Shown piece by piece: positions 25,479 to 33,269 of a stretch of 64,000 nt of DNA. The number at the start of each line of letters is the position of its first letter. Positions within the stretch are counted from its first letter, which is position 1. Source of the DNA: JAUMWX01 sp023394215. GTDB lineage: Bacteria > Bacillota > Clostridia > Tissierellales > Peptoniphilaceae. The notes below the pieces were generated by a model that worked only from the letters and a program-made list of their open reading frames with translations, was not told the origin of the DNA and made no database searches. Both the position numbers and the translations under genes were made by a program. The stretch lies in NCBI GenBank assembly GCA_050313995.1, contig JBNPMM010000001.1; one strand, written 5' to 3'.

Positions 25479-25874
25479 CTAAGTCCTTTTTATATGTTCC
25501 TTTTTACATTTAGGGCATCTCACCTTTATCTTCCCCTTATTTTTAGGGATTCTAAGCTCTGTCTTACATTGATCGCAAGTAAAGTATTTATAGCCGTCCC
25601 TTCCGAAAATATGAAGATAAGTCCTTGAAAAAAACGATCTTACTCCCTTAGTTTTCTCTAAAAACAGGGTGTTTTCTCTTGTTCTTTGATAAATGTTTTT
25701 TGACATTACCCTTATGTTAGCATAAATAACCAAGGTTAAAGCTACAAAAGACGGTACTTTACTCTTTGTGAAAAGCCCCCCTATAAGAATCAGCACAGCA
25801 AGATAAATTATGGTATTTGTCAGCTGATCAGCTCCATACCTTCCCTGCATCCATTTTGTAAATTTTTCCTTCAT
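25479..25874 (-). CDS. Small membrane protein with C-terminal zinc ribbon
   Basis: A 131-aa protein of unknown function. Residues about 22-55 form one or two hydrophobic helices (NTIIYLAVLILIGGLF and SFVALTLVIYANI). The C-terminus has a CxxC pair in FTCDQCKTEL and a second in VRCPKCKKEH, a treble-clef/zinc-ribbon layout facing the cytoplasm by the positive-inside rule. The start follows GGAG. It lies 42 nt after the degV-family gene on the same strand and may be cotranscribed. No function can be assigned. Confidence 0.7.
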   Translation of the reverse strand: MKEKFTKWMQGRYGADQLTNTIIYLAVLILIGGLFTKSKVPSFVALTLVIYANIRVMSKNIYQRTRENTLFLEKTKGVRSFFSRTYLHIFGRDGYKYFTCDQCKTELRIPKNKGKIKVRCPKCKKEHIKRT

Positions 25875-25915
25875 AATACCACTCCCTTTGGCTCATTATA
25901 CCTGTTAAATATGTC

Positions 25916-26767
25916 TTAATTATGATTTTTCTTTATAAATGCAAGTCCGAAAGCCCCAAGCCCTGCATGGGTTGCAACAACAGACCCTATGCCTTGCACC
26001 CAATTGTCGGACTTTCCGATTTTGGATTCCAACTCACCTATAAAAGCATCCAAATTATCCTTGTTGTCGACATAACCGTAAGCCAGCTTATAATCGGTAT
26101 CTATCCCCTCTTTAAGAAGATAATCAACCATCTTTTTTATTGCCGCATTTTTACCCTTGGCTTTTCCGAGGGTTATGAGCACGCCCTCAAAAATCTTTAA
26201 TATAGGTTTAATCTTCAAAATCCCCCCTATGAAGGATTGACTTTTTGAAATCCTACCTCCTTTTTCAAGATTCTCAAGCGTATCAAGAGATGCTACAACT
26301 TCAAGCCTTCCCTTTAATTCATTTATTTCATTTACTATTTCTAAAGCTCCAAATCCTTTATCTCTAAGCTGAACAGCCCTATCTACTAAAAGTGCCAAAC
26401 CCATAGCAACAGACCCGCTGTCAATAATATGGATTCTGTCACTTCCAAGACTTTCTTTAGCAAGGAATGCCGAATTGTAAGTCCCGCTCAAATTTGAAGC
26501 TACAGTCAAACATACTACATCAAAGCCGGCATCCAAGGCTTTCTTAAACTCATCTTCAAAAAGTTGAGGTGACGGTTGTGAAGTTACCGGCAACTCTTTG
26601 GTGTTTCTTAATTTTTCTATAAAAACTTCCCTTGTAATATCTATATCATCTAAAAAGCTGTCTTGTCCAAAAGTTACTGTTAAAGGGACAACGGAAACAT
26701 CCATTTTTTTTGCAACTTCCTTCCCTCTATCCCAAGTACTGTCAGTAATAATCTTTATTTTGTTCAA
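25916..26767 (-). CDS. DegV-family fatty-acid-binding protein
   Basis: A DegV (FakB-like) protein of about 284 aa. The family binds a fatty acid and, in Firmicutes, can present it to the FakA kinase for phospholipid synthesis. KIKIITDSTWDRG opens the fold, TSQPSPQLFEDEF follows, and IHIIDSGSVAMG is the conserved acyl-binding loop. The start is taken as TTG at 26767, eight nt after AGGAGG; the in-frame ATG at 26803 has no ribosome binding site and would add a lysine-rich tail unlike the family. No fakA gene is in the window. Confidence 0.87.
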   Translation of the reverse strand: MNKIKIITDSTWDRGKEVAKKMDVSVVPLTVTFGQDSFLDDIDITREVFIEKLRNTKELPVTSQPSPQLFEDEFKKALDAGFDVVCLTVASNLSGTYNSAFLAKESLGSDRIHIIDSGSVAMGLALLVDRAVQLRDKGFGALEIVNEINELKGRLEVVASLDTLENLEKGGRISKSQSFIGGILKIKPILKIFEGVLITLGKAKGKNAAIKKMVDYLLKEGIDTDYKLAYGYVDNKDNLDAFIGELESKIGKSDNWVQGIGSVVATHAGLGAFGLAFIKKNHN

Positions 26768-26807
26768 TATCCTACCTCCTTTTTGTTTTTTATATTTTAA
26801 CATAAAA

Positions 26808-26834
26808 AACGGATTATTTAATATAACAATCCGC
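26808..26834. terminator. Hairpin upstream of degV-family gene
   Basis: Arms CGGATT (26811-26816) and AATCCG (26828-26833), with A- and T-rich flanks. It lies between the YczE-like gene and the degV-family gene on the same strand, probably ending the former. Confidence 0.5.
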
Positions 26835-26869
26835 TAAAAATTTTATAAAGTTTTAAATTCATTCCAGGC

Positions 26870-27511
26870 TCAATCAGTCAAACCCCATTTTAGAAAATAA
26901 GGTTTCAAAAGCTTCATAAATAACCCCATAAGAGGTGCATATATAATTGCAGTGATTATAGTCCCCTCCCTTATTATTAAAGGAATCGGAAACAGCATAT
27001 AAAGCACAAACGATACCGCTACACAAAAAGCATCAAGACCATGCCTTATCTTTATAAAATCCCAACCTGTCCTGTAATTTAAGGCTTTACAAAAACCTTC
27101 GACGGGAAAAGTAAGCATATTTAAAAGCATAATCGCCCCTATAAAAAAAGCTATGAGAACAGTTGAAACAAAAAACATTATAAATCTTATAAAATATGAA
27201 TTTATCTCAAAACTTAAAACATCATACAACATAAAATTTATTATGAAACCCAATATAAAACCGACTATCAACTGTAAAAGTTGAATTTTTTCAAACTTTT
27301 TACCCATGAGAAATATTTGTGCAACCACAAGTAAAGAGTTTAAAACCATTACTATATTCCCCACCCTAATATTTACAACTGCTGATATTGTATTTTGAAA
27401 TGAATCCCAAGGTCCAAGTCCTATGGCTGCCTTAAAATTTATTGCAACTACAAACGAATTTATCACAAGCATTATTAAAAATGCCAAAAACCTTTTACTT
27501 TCTTTTTTCAT
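26870..27511 (-). CDS. YczE/YyaS/YitT-family membrane protein
   Basis: A 213-aa polytopic membrane protein with about five to six hydrophobic segments. The N-terminal AINFKAAIGLGPWDSFQNTIS and the later GFILGFIINFMLYD are typical of the YczE group. The C-terminal IKIRHGLDAFCVAVSF also fits. Function is poorly known in general. It appears to be transcribed alone or with the following degV-family gene. Confidence 0.75.
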   Translation of the reverse strand: MKKESKRFLAFLIMLVINSFVVAINFKAAIGLGPWDSFQNTISAVVNIRVGNIVMVLNSLLVVAQIFLMGKKFEKIQLLQLIVGFILGFIINFMLYDVLSFEINSYFIRFIMFFVSTVLIAFFIGAIMLLNMLTFPVEGFCKALNYRTGWDFIKIRHGLDAFCVAVSFVLYMLFPIPLIIREGTIITAIIYAPLMGLFMKLLKPYFLKWGLTD

Positions 27512-27570
27512 AATTACTCCTTAAATGTACTCAGACAATTATAGCAATAAATTATAAAAAAAGATATTAC

Positions 27571-28191
27571 TTACTCTATAACTACCTTCCAATTTTCATC
27601 TTTATAGGCATCAAAACAAAGTTTTACTTGGTCAAGCGAAGTCTTATCGGAGCTTAAATTTGGAAGATTGGAAAGATCAAAATATGCTGCATCCAAGGTT
27701 TCACTGTTGGCTACAAAATGCCCTGAAATCGGCTTACAAATAGAAAAGATTTTTGTAATCTTATGGGCAAGTATAGGAAAATTATGCATATCCCTGTCAA
27801 GAATAGCCGCAACCCTTACTATTTCAACATCAAGCCCCGCTTCTTCCTTGGCTTCCTTTATTGTATTTTGTCCAACTGAAAGGTGTACATCACACCAACC
27901 CCCAGGCATAGCCCACCTGCCGTCGGATTCCTGAACAAGCAAAAGTTTATCATTTTTAAATATTGCAGCCCTGCAATCCAACTTGGGAGTTTGATAGCCT
28001 CTCTCATTCATAAAAAGGTCCTTTATCTTTTCCTTGCTGATTTCAGTCTTATATTCAAGCATTTCCACGGCTATTTCTCTAATTCTCTCAAATCTTTCCA
28101 AGTCAAACTTATTATCTGTATAGTGCATGCCGGCTTGACCGAGAGCTTGTAATTCAACTGCCCATTCAAGCCATTTTTCATTCTTATCCAT
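27571..28191 (-). CDS. NUDIX hydrolase with N-terminal helical domain
   Basis: A 206-aa protein from MDKNEKWLEW at 28191, which follows GGGAGG; an upstream in-frame ATG is less likely. Residues 1-65 form the helical Nudix_hydro_N-type domain. The NUDIX box lies at about 95-117, starting GGWCDVHLSVGQN and ending KEAKEEAGLDVE, and matches GX5EX7REUXEEXGU apart from substitutions at the first Glu and the Arg. It probably hydrolyses a nucleoside diphosphate derivative; the substrate is unknown. It is divergent from the deoxyribosyltransferase gene. Confidence 0.83.
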   Translation of the reverse strand: MDKNEKWLEWAVELQALGQAGMHYTDNKFDLERFERIREIAVEMLEYKTEISKEKIKDLFMNERGYQTPKLDCRAAIFKNDKLLLVQESDGRWAMPGGWCDVHLSVGQNTIKEAKEEAGLDVEIVRVAAILDRDMHNFPILAHKITKIFSICKPISGHFVANSETLDAAYFDLSNLPNLSSDKTSLDQVKLCFDAYKDENWKVVIE

Positions 28192-28268
28192 AAGTCCTCC
28201 CAAAAATTTTTTCAACTATATTATACACCTTTATCATAAATGTTATAATAAAAATAAAAAGGTGATTT

Positions 28269-28715
28269 ATGAAACTATATTTAGCAGGATCTTTATTCAA
28301 TGAGGCGGAAGTTGCCCAAAGAAAATTGGAAGGAAAAATACTTAGGGAAAAATTCCCCGGGATAGAAATATTTAACCCTATAGACCAACCCTTTAATGAA
28401 AACAAGAATAGTCTACCAAGCCCCATAGATATTTATGAAGGCGACACAAAAGCAGTCGAGGAATGTGATATATTTATATGCGATCTTACTTCAAATGACG
28501 TCGGAGTCGCTTGCGAGCTTGGTATAGCCATTTATACAAATACAAAAATCATTATCGGTATAAATTCGGATATCAGACTTTCTTCAGCAAATAAATATGA
28601 TATCCCAAGCTACGGTATGAACCACTACATACTTGGTGCCATTGAAAAATATGGATGTATGGCAAGATCTTTCGCCGAAGCTTGTGAAATATTGAAAGAA
28701 AAACTAAAGGCTTAA
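28269..28715 (+). CDS. Nucleoside 2-deoxyribosyltransferase
   Basis: A 148-aa nucleoside salvage enzyme that exchanges bases between deoxyribonucleosides, or hydrolyses dNMPs in related members. MKLYLAGSLFNEAEVAQRK is the N-terminal motif. The catalytic glutamate sits in DVGVACELGIAI, preceded by CDIFICDLTSND. The ribosome binding site is a modest AAAAGGTG. It stands alone, followed by a stem-loop. Confidence 0.85.
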   Translation: MKLYLAGSLFNEAEVAQRKLEGKILREKFPGIEIFNPIDQPFNENKNSLPSPIDIYEGDTKAVEECDIFICDLTSNDVGVACELGIAIYTNTKIIIGINSDIRLSSANKYDIPSYGMNHYILGAIEKYGCMARSFAEACEILKEKLKA

Positions 28716-28738
28716 AATACAAAATTAAATCCCAAAAT

Positions 28739-28797
28739 GCAAATTGGACCCTTATTCAAAAAATTAAGATTTTGATAGCGGTTCAATTTTTTATTTT
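28739..28797 (+). terminator. Terminator-like imperfect hairpin
   Basis: AAATTGGACC pairs with GGTTCAATTT with one G-U pair, separated by about 35 nt that can also fold, and is followed by a T-rich run (TTTTTTATTTTT). Confidence 0.5.
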
Positions 28798-28880
28798 TAA
28801 TAAATGTTTGAAAATAAAAATTAATGGTATCATATAAATAATTTATGCCTTGATAAAACCTAATTTTAAGGAGAAAAGAG

Positions 28881-29726
28881 ATGGAGAGAAAAATAAAATC
28901 AATAATAAAGGGCTACAGGACTCAAGATGGTGCAGGAGTAAGTTTAGTTAGGGTTTTGGGCAACAGGACCGCCGAGGAATATGACCCTATTTTAATGCTT
29001 GACTCTTTTGACAGCACAAACCCTGACGATTATACAGCCGGATTTCCAATGCACCCTCACAGAGGTATCGAGACTGTAAGCTACCTATATAAGGGAAAGA
29101 TGATTCATAAGGATACCCTTGGAAATGAAGATGCCATAAGCGACGGCGAACTTCAATGGATGAATGCGGGCTCGGGTATTCAACACGAGGAGAAGGTTCC
29201 CGCTGCTGATAGATTGCTCGGAGTACAGTTATGGTTAAATCTTCCTAAGGATAGGAAAATGAGCAAACCCAGCTATTCAAAAATCAAAAGAGAAGATATC
29301 GAGGAGATTAATTTTGAAGGCGGCAAATTAAGACTTTTAACGGGAAACTACAAGGACCATATCGGTTTTCAAGGTAAACATTTACCACTTAACTATTATG
29401 ATATTCACCTAAATGAAAATTCTCAAATCACTATTGATACAAATGAAGATGATTCTGTTATGTTATTTACTCTTTCGGGTAATGTATATATAGATGAAAA
29501 GCTTGTCGAAGAAAAAACTGCCGTTAAATTGACTCGAGGAAACAGCATCACAATTAAAAATACCGATATGAAATCTCAGGTTCTGTTTATGGGTTCAAAT
29601 GCCCTTAAAGAAGATATAGTGTGGGCAGGTCCGATAGTTATGAATACTGAAGAGGAAATTCGTGAAGCCTTCGATGATTTAAAAAGAGGCACATTTATTA
29701 AAGACAGTATTGATTTCAGAATATAA
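28881..29726 (+). CDS. Pirin-family bicupin
   Basis: A 281-aa pirin-like protein. The N-terminal cupin has the metal ligands in FPMHPHRGIETVSYL and GSGIQHEEK; the second cupin (about 165-235) lacks obvious ligands. Bacterial members include quercetinases and regulators; the actual role is not known. A strong AAGGAG precedes the start. It is followed after 37 nt by a small GNAT gene and is probably cotranscribed with it. Confidence 0.88.
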   Translation: MERKIKSIIKGYRTQDGAGVSLVRVLGNRTAEEYDPILMLDSFDSTNPDDYTAGFPMHPHRGIETVSYLYKGKMIHKDTLGNEDAISDGELQWMNAGSGIQHEEKVPAADRLLGVQLWLNLPKDRKMSKPSYSKIKREDIEEINFEGGKLRLLTGNYKDHIGFQGKHLPLNYYDIHLNENSQITIDTNEDDSVMLFTLSGNVYIDEKLVEEKTAVKLTRGNSITIKNTDMKSQVLFMGSNALKEDIVWAGPIVMNTEEEIREAFDDLKRGTFIKDSIDFRI

Positions 29727-29763
29727 CTTATAATTAAAATATGTATTAAAAAGGAGAGAAAAA

Positions 29764-30042
29764 ATGATAAAAATTGTATTTGAAGCGGATAAAAACAGGT
29801 CAGCCGCATATGACCAAGAGAAATTTATGGGAGAATGTACTTTTTCCAAATCGGAAAATATTTGGATATTAGATCATACTTTTGTAGATTCAAGCTATGG
29901 CGGTCAGGGTATTGCAGGAAAGTTAGTTGCGAAGGTTGCTGAAGAAGCAAGAAATGCCGGCGTTAAAATAGTTCCTCTTTGTCCTTTTGCTAAAAAAGAA
30001 TTTGACAACAAGGAAGAATATAAAGATTTGTTAAGCAAATAA
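29764..30042 (+). CDS. Small GNAT-like N-acetyltransferase (YjdJ type)
   Basis: A 92-aa minimal GNAT domain. HTFVDSSYGGQGIAGKLVAKV is the acetyl-CoA motif, and VKIVPLCPFAKKEFDNKEEY closes the protein as in the Acetyltransf_CG family. The substrate is unknown. It lies after the pirin gene and just before the pyrG promoter. Confidence 0.83.
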   Translation: MIKIVFEADKNRSAAYDQEKFMGECTFSKSENIWILDHTFVDSSYGGQGIAGKLVAKVAEEARNAGVKIVPLCPFAKKEFDNKEEYKDLLSK

Positions 30043-30055
30043 TATATTTAGGGTC

Positions 30056-30084
30056 TTGACTAAATACAATTATTTCTGTAGTAT
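30056..30084 (+). promoter_or_regulatory. pyrG promoter
   Basis: TTGACT (30056-30061) and TAGTAT (30079-30084) are separated by 17 nt. The predicted start point is the GGG at 30092-30094, seven nt after the -10, which is the layout needed for reiterative G addition. Confidence 0.85.
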
Positions 30085-30091
30085 TACAGGT

Positions 30092-30154
30092 GGGCTCCCT
30101 AAAAGGAGCATAAATATTTCCCTCATCCTAAAGGATGAGGGAATTTTTGTTTTT
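30092..30154 (+). promoter_or_regulatory. pyrG CTP-sensing attenuator leader
   Basis: The transcript would begin GGGCUCC, the start described for B. subtilis pyrG, where low CTP causes slippage and addition of extra Gs. A terminator follows: arms TTCCCTCATCC (30118-30128) and GGATGAGGGAA (30133-30143) with T5GT5. The 5' arm contains a pyrimidine run that poly-G could pair with to block the terminator. A small GCTCC/GGAGC stem (30094-30109) also fits. Confidence 0.85.
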
Positions 30155-30178
30155 CCCTATAAAACAAAGGAGGATTTT

Positions 30179-31786
30179 ATGACTAAATATATTTTTGTTA
30201 CCGGTGGTGTAGTATCCGGTATAGGTAAAGGAATTGTGGCGGCGTCCCTGGGACGTTTACTTAAAAACAGAGGACTTAGGGTAACAATACAAAAGTTTGA
30301 TCCCTATATTAATATAGACCCGGGTACCATGAGTCCCCTTCAACATGGGGAAGTTTTTGTTACCGATGACGGAACTGAAACAGATCTTGACCTTGGTCAT
30401 TATGAAAGATTTATAGATATAAATTTAAACAAATATTCCAACATAACAACCGGAAAAATTTACTCCGAGGTCTTGGAAAAGGAAAGAAAGGGCGATTATC
30501 TGGGTGCAACTGTTCAGGTAATCCCCCATATAACCGATGCAATTAAAGATAAAATCATAAGGGCGGGAAAAAGCAGCGATGCGGATATAGTGATTACGGA
30601 AGTCGGAGGCACCGTCGGTGATATAGAGTCCCTGCCGTTTTTGGAGGCATTACGCCAAATAAAGGCCGATGTAGGCAGCCAAAATGTTATCTATATCCAC
30701 ACTACCCTTATTCCTTACTTGAAGGTTTCAAGCGAAATGAAAACCAAACCTACCCAACATAGTGTAAAAGAACTTAGAAGTCTTGGAATACAACCGAATA
30801 TACTTGTAGTAAGGACAGAAATACCTATCCTTGAATCCATACGTGAAAAATTGGCAATTTTCTGTGATGTTGATAAAAACGCAGTAATCGAATCAAGAGA
30901 TGTCGAGACTATTTATACCGTACCCCTAATGCTTAAGGAACAGGGCATGGATCAACTTGTATGTGATTTATTTGGAATAAAAAATCTTCCTCAACCGGAT
31001 ATGACAAGATGGAAAAAACTGGAACAAAGTGTATTGAACTTAAAAAAATCTGTTAAAATAGCCATAGTGGGCAAATACGTTTCTTTACCTGATGCCTATT
31101 TGTCGGTTGTCGAAGCCTTGAAACATGCCGGCTACCACTATAATTCCGAGATTGTAATCGACTGGGTAGCAGCTGATGAAATTAGTCCCCTTAATGTTCA
31201 CGAAATACTAAAGGATGCAGATGGAATACTGGTACCCGGAGGTTTTGGGAAAAGAGGACTTGAAGGAAAAATAGAAGCAATTAAATATGCGAGAGAAAAC
31301 AAAATTCCTTTCTTCGGTATCTGCTTGGGTATGCAACTTGCCTGTATAGAATTTGCCAGAAATGTGGCAGGCTTGGAGGGCGCAGATACGGCTGAAGAAA
31401 ATCCAAATATAAAATATAATATTATCGATTTAATGCCCGATCAGGTAGATCAGGATAAAATGGGAGGAACCCTACGTCTTGGCCTTTATCCTTGCCAACT
31501 TGAAGAAAATAGTCTGGCTAAAAAACTTTACGGTAAGGGTTTAATTAAAGAAAGACATCGTCATCGTTACGAATTTAATAATGATTATCGTGAAATATTG
31601 GGTAAAAATGGACTTATATTTTCAGGACTTTCCCCTGATAAACGCTTAGTTGAAATAGTTGAACTTGAAAATCACCCATTTTTTATGGCTGTCCAATTCC
31701 ATCCGGAATTCCTTTCAAGACCGACAAGACCCCACAGCATATTTAAGGGCTTTGTTGAAGCTTCATTAAAACAAAAAGATATATAA
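30179..31786 (+). CDS. pyrG: CTP synthase
   Basis: PyrG, 535 aa, converts UTP to CTP with glutamine as nitrogen donor. The synthetase domain opens KYIFVTGGVVSGIGKGIVAAS. The C-terminal class I glutamine amidotransferase domain has PFFGICLGMQLACIEFARN with the nucleophile Cys and a later VQFHPEF with the catalytic His. The start at 30179 follows AAAGGAGG; a reading frame open further upstream runs through the leader and is not real. Regulation by the leader attenuator is likely. Confidence 0.98.
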   Translation: MTKYIFVTGGVVSGIGKGIVAASLGRLLKNRGLRVTIQKFDPYINIDPGTMSPLQHGEVFVTDDGTETDLDLGHYERFIDINLNKYSNITTGKIYSEVLEKERKGDYLGATVQVIPHITDAIKDKIIRAGKSSDADIVITEVGGTVGDIESLPFLEALRQIKADVGSQNVIYIHTTLIPYLKVSSEMKTKPTQHSVKELRSLGIQPNILVVRTEIPILESIREKLAIFCDVDKNAVIESRDVETIYTVPLMLKEQGMDQLVCDLFGIKNLPQPDMTRWKKLEQSVLNLKKSVKIAIVGKYVSLPDAYLSVVEALKHAGYHYNSEIVIDWVAADEISPLNVHEILKDADGILVPGGFGKRGLEGKIEAIKYARENKIPFFGICLGMQLACIEFARNVAGLEGADTAEENPNIKYNIIDLMPDQVDQDKMGGTLRLGLYPCQLEENSLAKKLYGKGLIKERHRHRYEFNNDYREILGKNGLIFSGLSPDKRLVEIVELENHPFFMAVQFHPEFLSRPTRPHSIFKGFVEASLKQKDI

Positions 31787-31789
31787 ATA

Positions 31790-31890
31790 AAAGGTGTGTC
31801 AAAATGAAGGCTAAGCCGCTTAGAAAAGTTGTCCCCAAAAACAACTTAAACTCGGTAACCAAATACTTCATTTCGGCACACTTTATTTTT
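31790..31890 (+). terminator. Compound cloverleaf-like hairpin after pyrG
   Basis: An outer imperfect stem pairs about 19 nt (31790-31809 with 31866-31884) and ends in a T-run (ATTTTTT). Inside are CTAAG/CTTAG (31811-31823) and AAGTTGT/ACAACTT (31826-31832 with 31841-31847). It can end pyrG transcription, but its size of about 100 nt is unusual for a simple terminator. Confidence 0.6.
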
Positions 31891-31910
31891 TCATTGAAAT
31901 AATCCGCCCT

Positions 31911-32555
31911 TTATTCAAACCAGGCAACTGCCCTGATTGGACAGCCGTCACTATTCTCAATCTTTAAAGGAAAACAGGAAAAATCAAACAAATCATCTCC
32001 ACATAAATCAAGATTTTTTAAATTTTCAATATTTATTATTTGAGCATTTTTAAAAAGCTTTTTATGTCTCTTGAGTTCTACATCATCAACAGGATCAAGT
32101 CCAATAACATCAAAACCTATCCCTTTGTAGCTCCCACCTATTATAAAATCCAAAACTTCATCGTCTACGCAAGGATATGGCTCAAAGTATTCAAGCTTTC
32201 CCCAAAAAACATCCCTGCCCAAATTAAAAAGTAAAAAATCAGCCTGCTCAAGTTTTTTCCCATACTTTAACAAATATTTCATGGATATCTGACTATTTCC
32301 CCCGATACTTCTGCAATCTATCACAAGTGCTTTACCTATGAATTGCTCAAGAGGAAACTTATCTAAAGTTTTTCCCCCTTTAACAATATGGGCAGGCGAA
32401 TCCATATGAGTTCCCGTATGGCTGCAAAACTGCAAAAGAATCTCCCTAAAGCCATCCCTGTCATAATTACTTACTTCCGTAAATTTAGGTCCGGGTGTCC
32501 CGGGATAAAGAGGCATATTCTCTTTTATGGTATGACTTAAATCTATTACTTTCAT
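31911..32555 (-). CDS. Cyclase/kynurenine formamidase-like hydrolase
   Basis: A 214-aa metal-dependent hydrolase of the KynB/cyclase family. MKVIDLSHTIKENMPLYPGTP is the N-terminal motif, and SHTGTHMDSPAHIVKGG carries the zinc-binding His/Asp residues. Members include arylformamidases and isatin hydrolases; no tryptophan-degradation gene is nearby, so the substrate is open. It is convergent with pyrG and has AAGGAG before its start. Confidence 0.83.
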   Translation of the reverse strand: MKVIDLSHTIKENMPLYPGTPGPKFTEVSNYDRDGFREILLQFCSHTGTHMDSPAHIVKGGKTLDKFPLEQFIGKALVIDCRSIGGNSQISMKYLLKYGKKLEQADFLLFNLGRDVFWGKLEYFEPYPCVDDEVLDFIIGGSYKGIGFDVIGLDPVDDVELKRHKKLFKNAQIINIENLKNLDLCGDDLFDFSCFPLKIENSDGCPIRAVAWFE

Positions 32556-32748
32556 ATATTCTCCTTAAACTCCAAAACTTCCCCCTATTTTCTATAAACT
32601 GACGTTTGCCTTATTTTTAATATCCTTGCTACTCCTCTGTAATATATTGTAGACAAGATGTTATTAATATAATATTATATTATAAAAAGATAAAACTTTA
32701 GCATAAGGCTAAGGTTGGTGATTTTATAAATTTATAAGGAGAATTTCT

Positions 32749-33204
32749 ATGCAATATCTAAAAAATCTTTTTCCAAATCTTCCTCCATGGCTTATTATAA
32801 TACCTATAGTCTTTGTCCTATACTTTATAGGCTATCTGGTATATGTAAAGAAGTCTCGAAAAAAACAAAAAAGCTATATGGATGAAAATCCCACAGTATC
32901 AAAACTTTATTGTGAAATTGCTCAAAAAGGGATCAGATCGGTACAAATATATATTCATTCAATAGATGAAGATACAAATATAGGTCTTAAAGCCTTTAAT
33001 GAGGGTACCAAATATGCCTATATGCTTCTTCCGGGCAAGCATGTCATTGAAGCCAGTGCAACCACCCAGCGTCCAGGTATAATTCATAAAAACATAATCG
33101 AAACTTACGGTCCGGAAAAACTTGAAATAAATGTTGGCCAAGCTAAAAAATACGAACTTGGCTTTGATGTCAAAAAGGAAGAATTTATTTTTACCGAACT
33201 TTAA
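32749..33204 (+). CDS. Hypothetical protein with N-terminal membrane anchor
   Basis: A 151-aa protein of unknown function. A single hydrophobic helix (about residues 15-33, IIIPIVFVLYFIGYLVYV) is followed by a basic stretch KKSRKKQKS, which places the rest in the cytoplasm by the positive-inside rule. The remaining 110 residues look like a beta-rich domain (IRSVQIYIHSIDED, LLPGKHVIEASATT). AAGGAG precedes the start. It stands alone with its own terminator. Confidence 0.7.
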   Translation: MQYLKNLFPNLPPWLIIIPIVFVLYFIGYLVYVKKSRKKQKSYMDENPTVSKLYCEIAQKGIRSVQIYIHSIDEDTNIGLKAFNEGTKYAYMLLPGKHVIEASATTQRPGIIHKNIIETYGPEKLEINVGQAKKYELGFDVKKEEFIFTEL

Positions 33205-33218
33205 GAAATAAACCAAAA

Positions 33219-33262
33219 AACATCCTACACAGGTCGCCGTTTGAAACTGCCTCCTTTGTAGG
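33219..33262 (+). terminator. Terminator between convergent genes
   Basis: Arms ATCCTACA and TGTAGGAT with a partly folded 27-nt interior (AGG..CCT), followed by a T6 run on the plus strand. Confidence 0.75.
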
Positions 33263-33269
33263 ATATTTT

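Noticed and set aside
26768..26803. Longer DegV protein from the upstream ATG
   Set aside because: No ribosome binding site precedes that ATG, and AGGAGG is placed correctly for the TTG at 26767.
30056..30178. N-terminal 41-residue extension of PyrG
   Set aside because: The extension would be encoded by the promoter and attenuator, and the family start plus AAAGGAGG is at 30179.
31790..31890. tRNA gene, because of the cloverleaf-like folding
   Set aside because: Stem lengths, loops and T-loop/anticodon sequences do not fit a tRNA.
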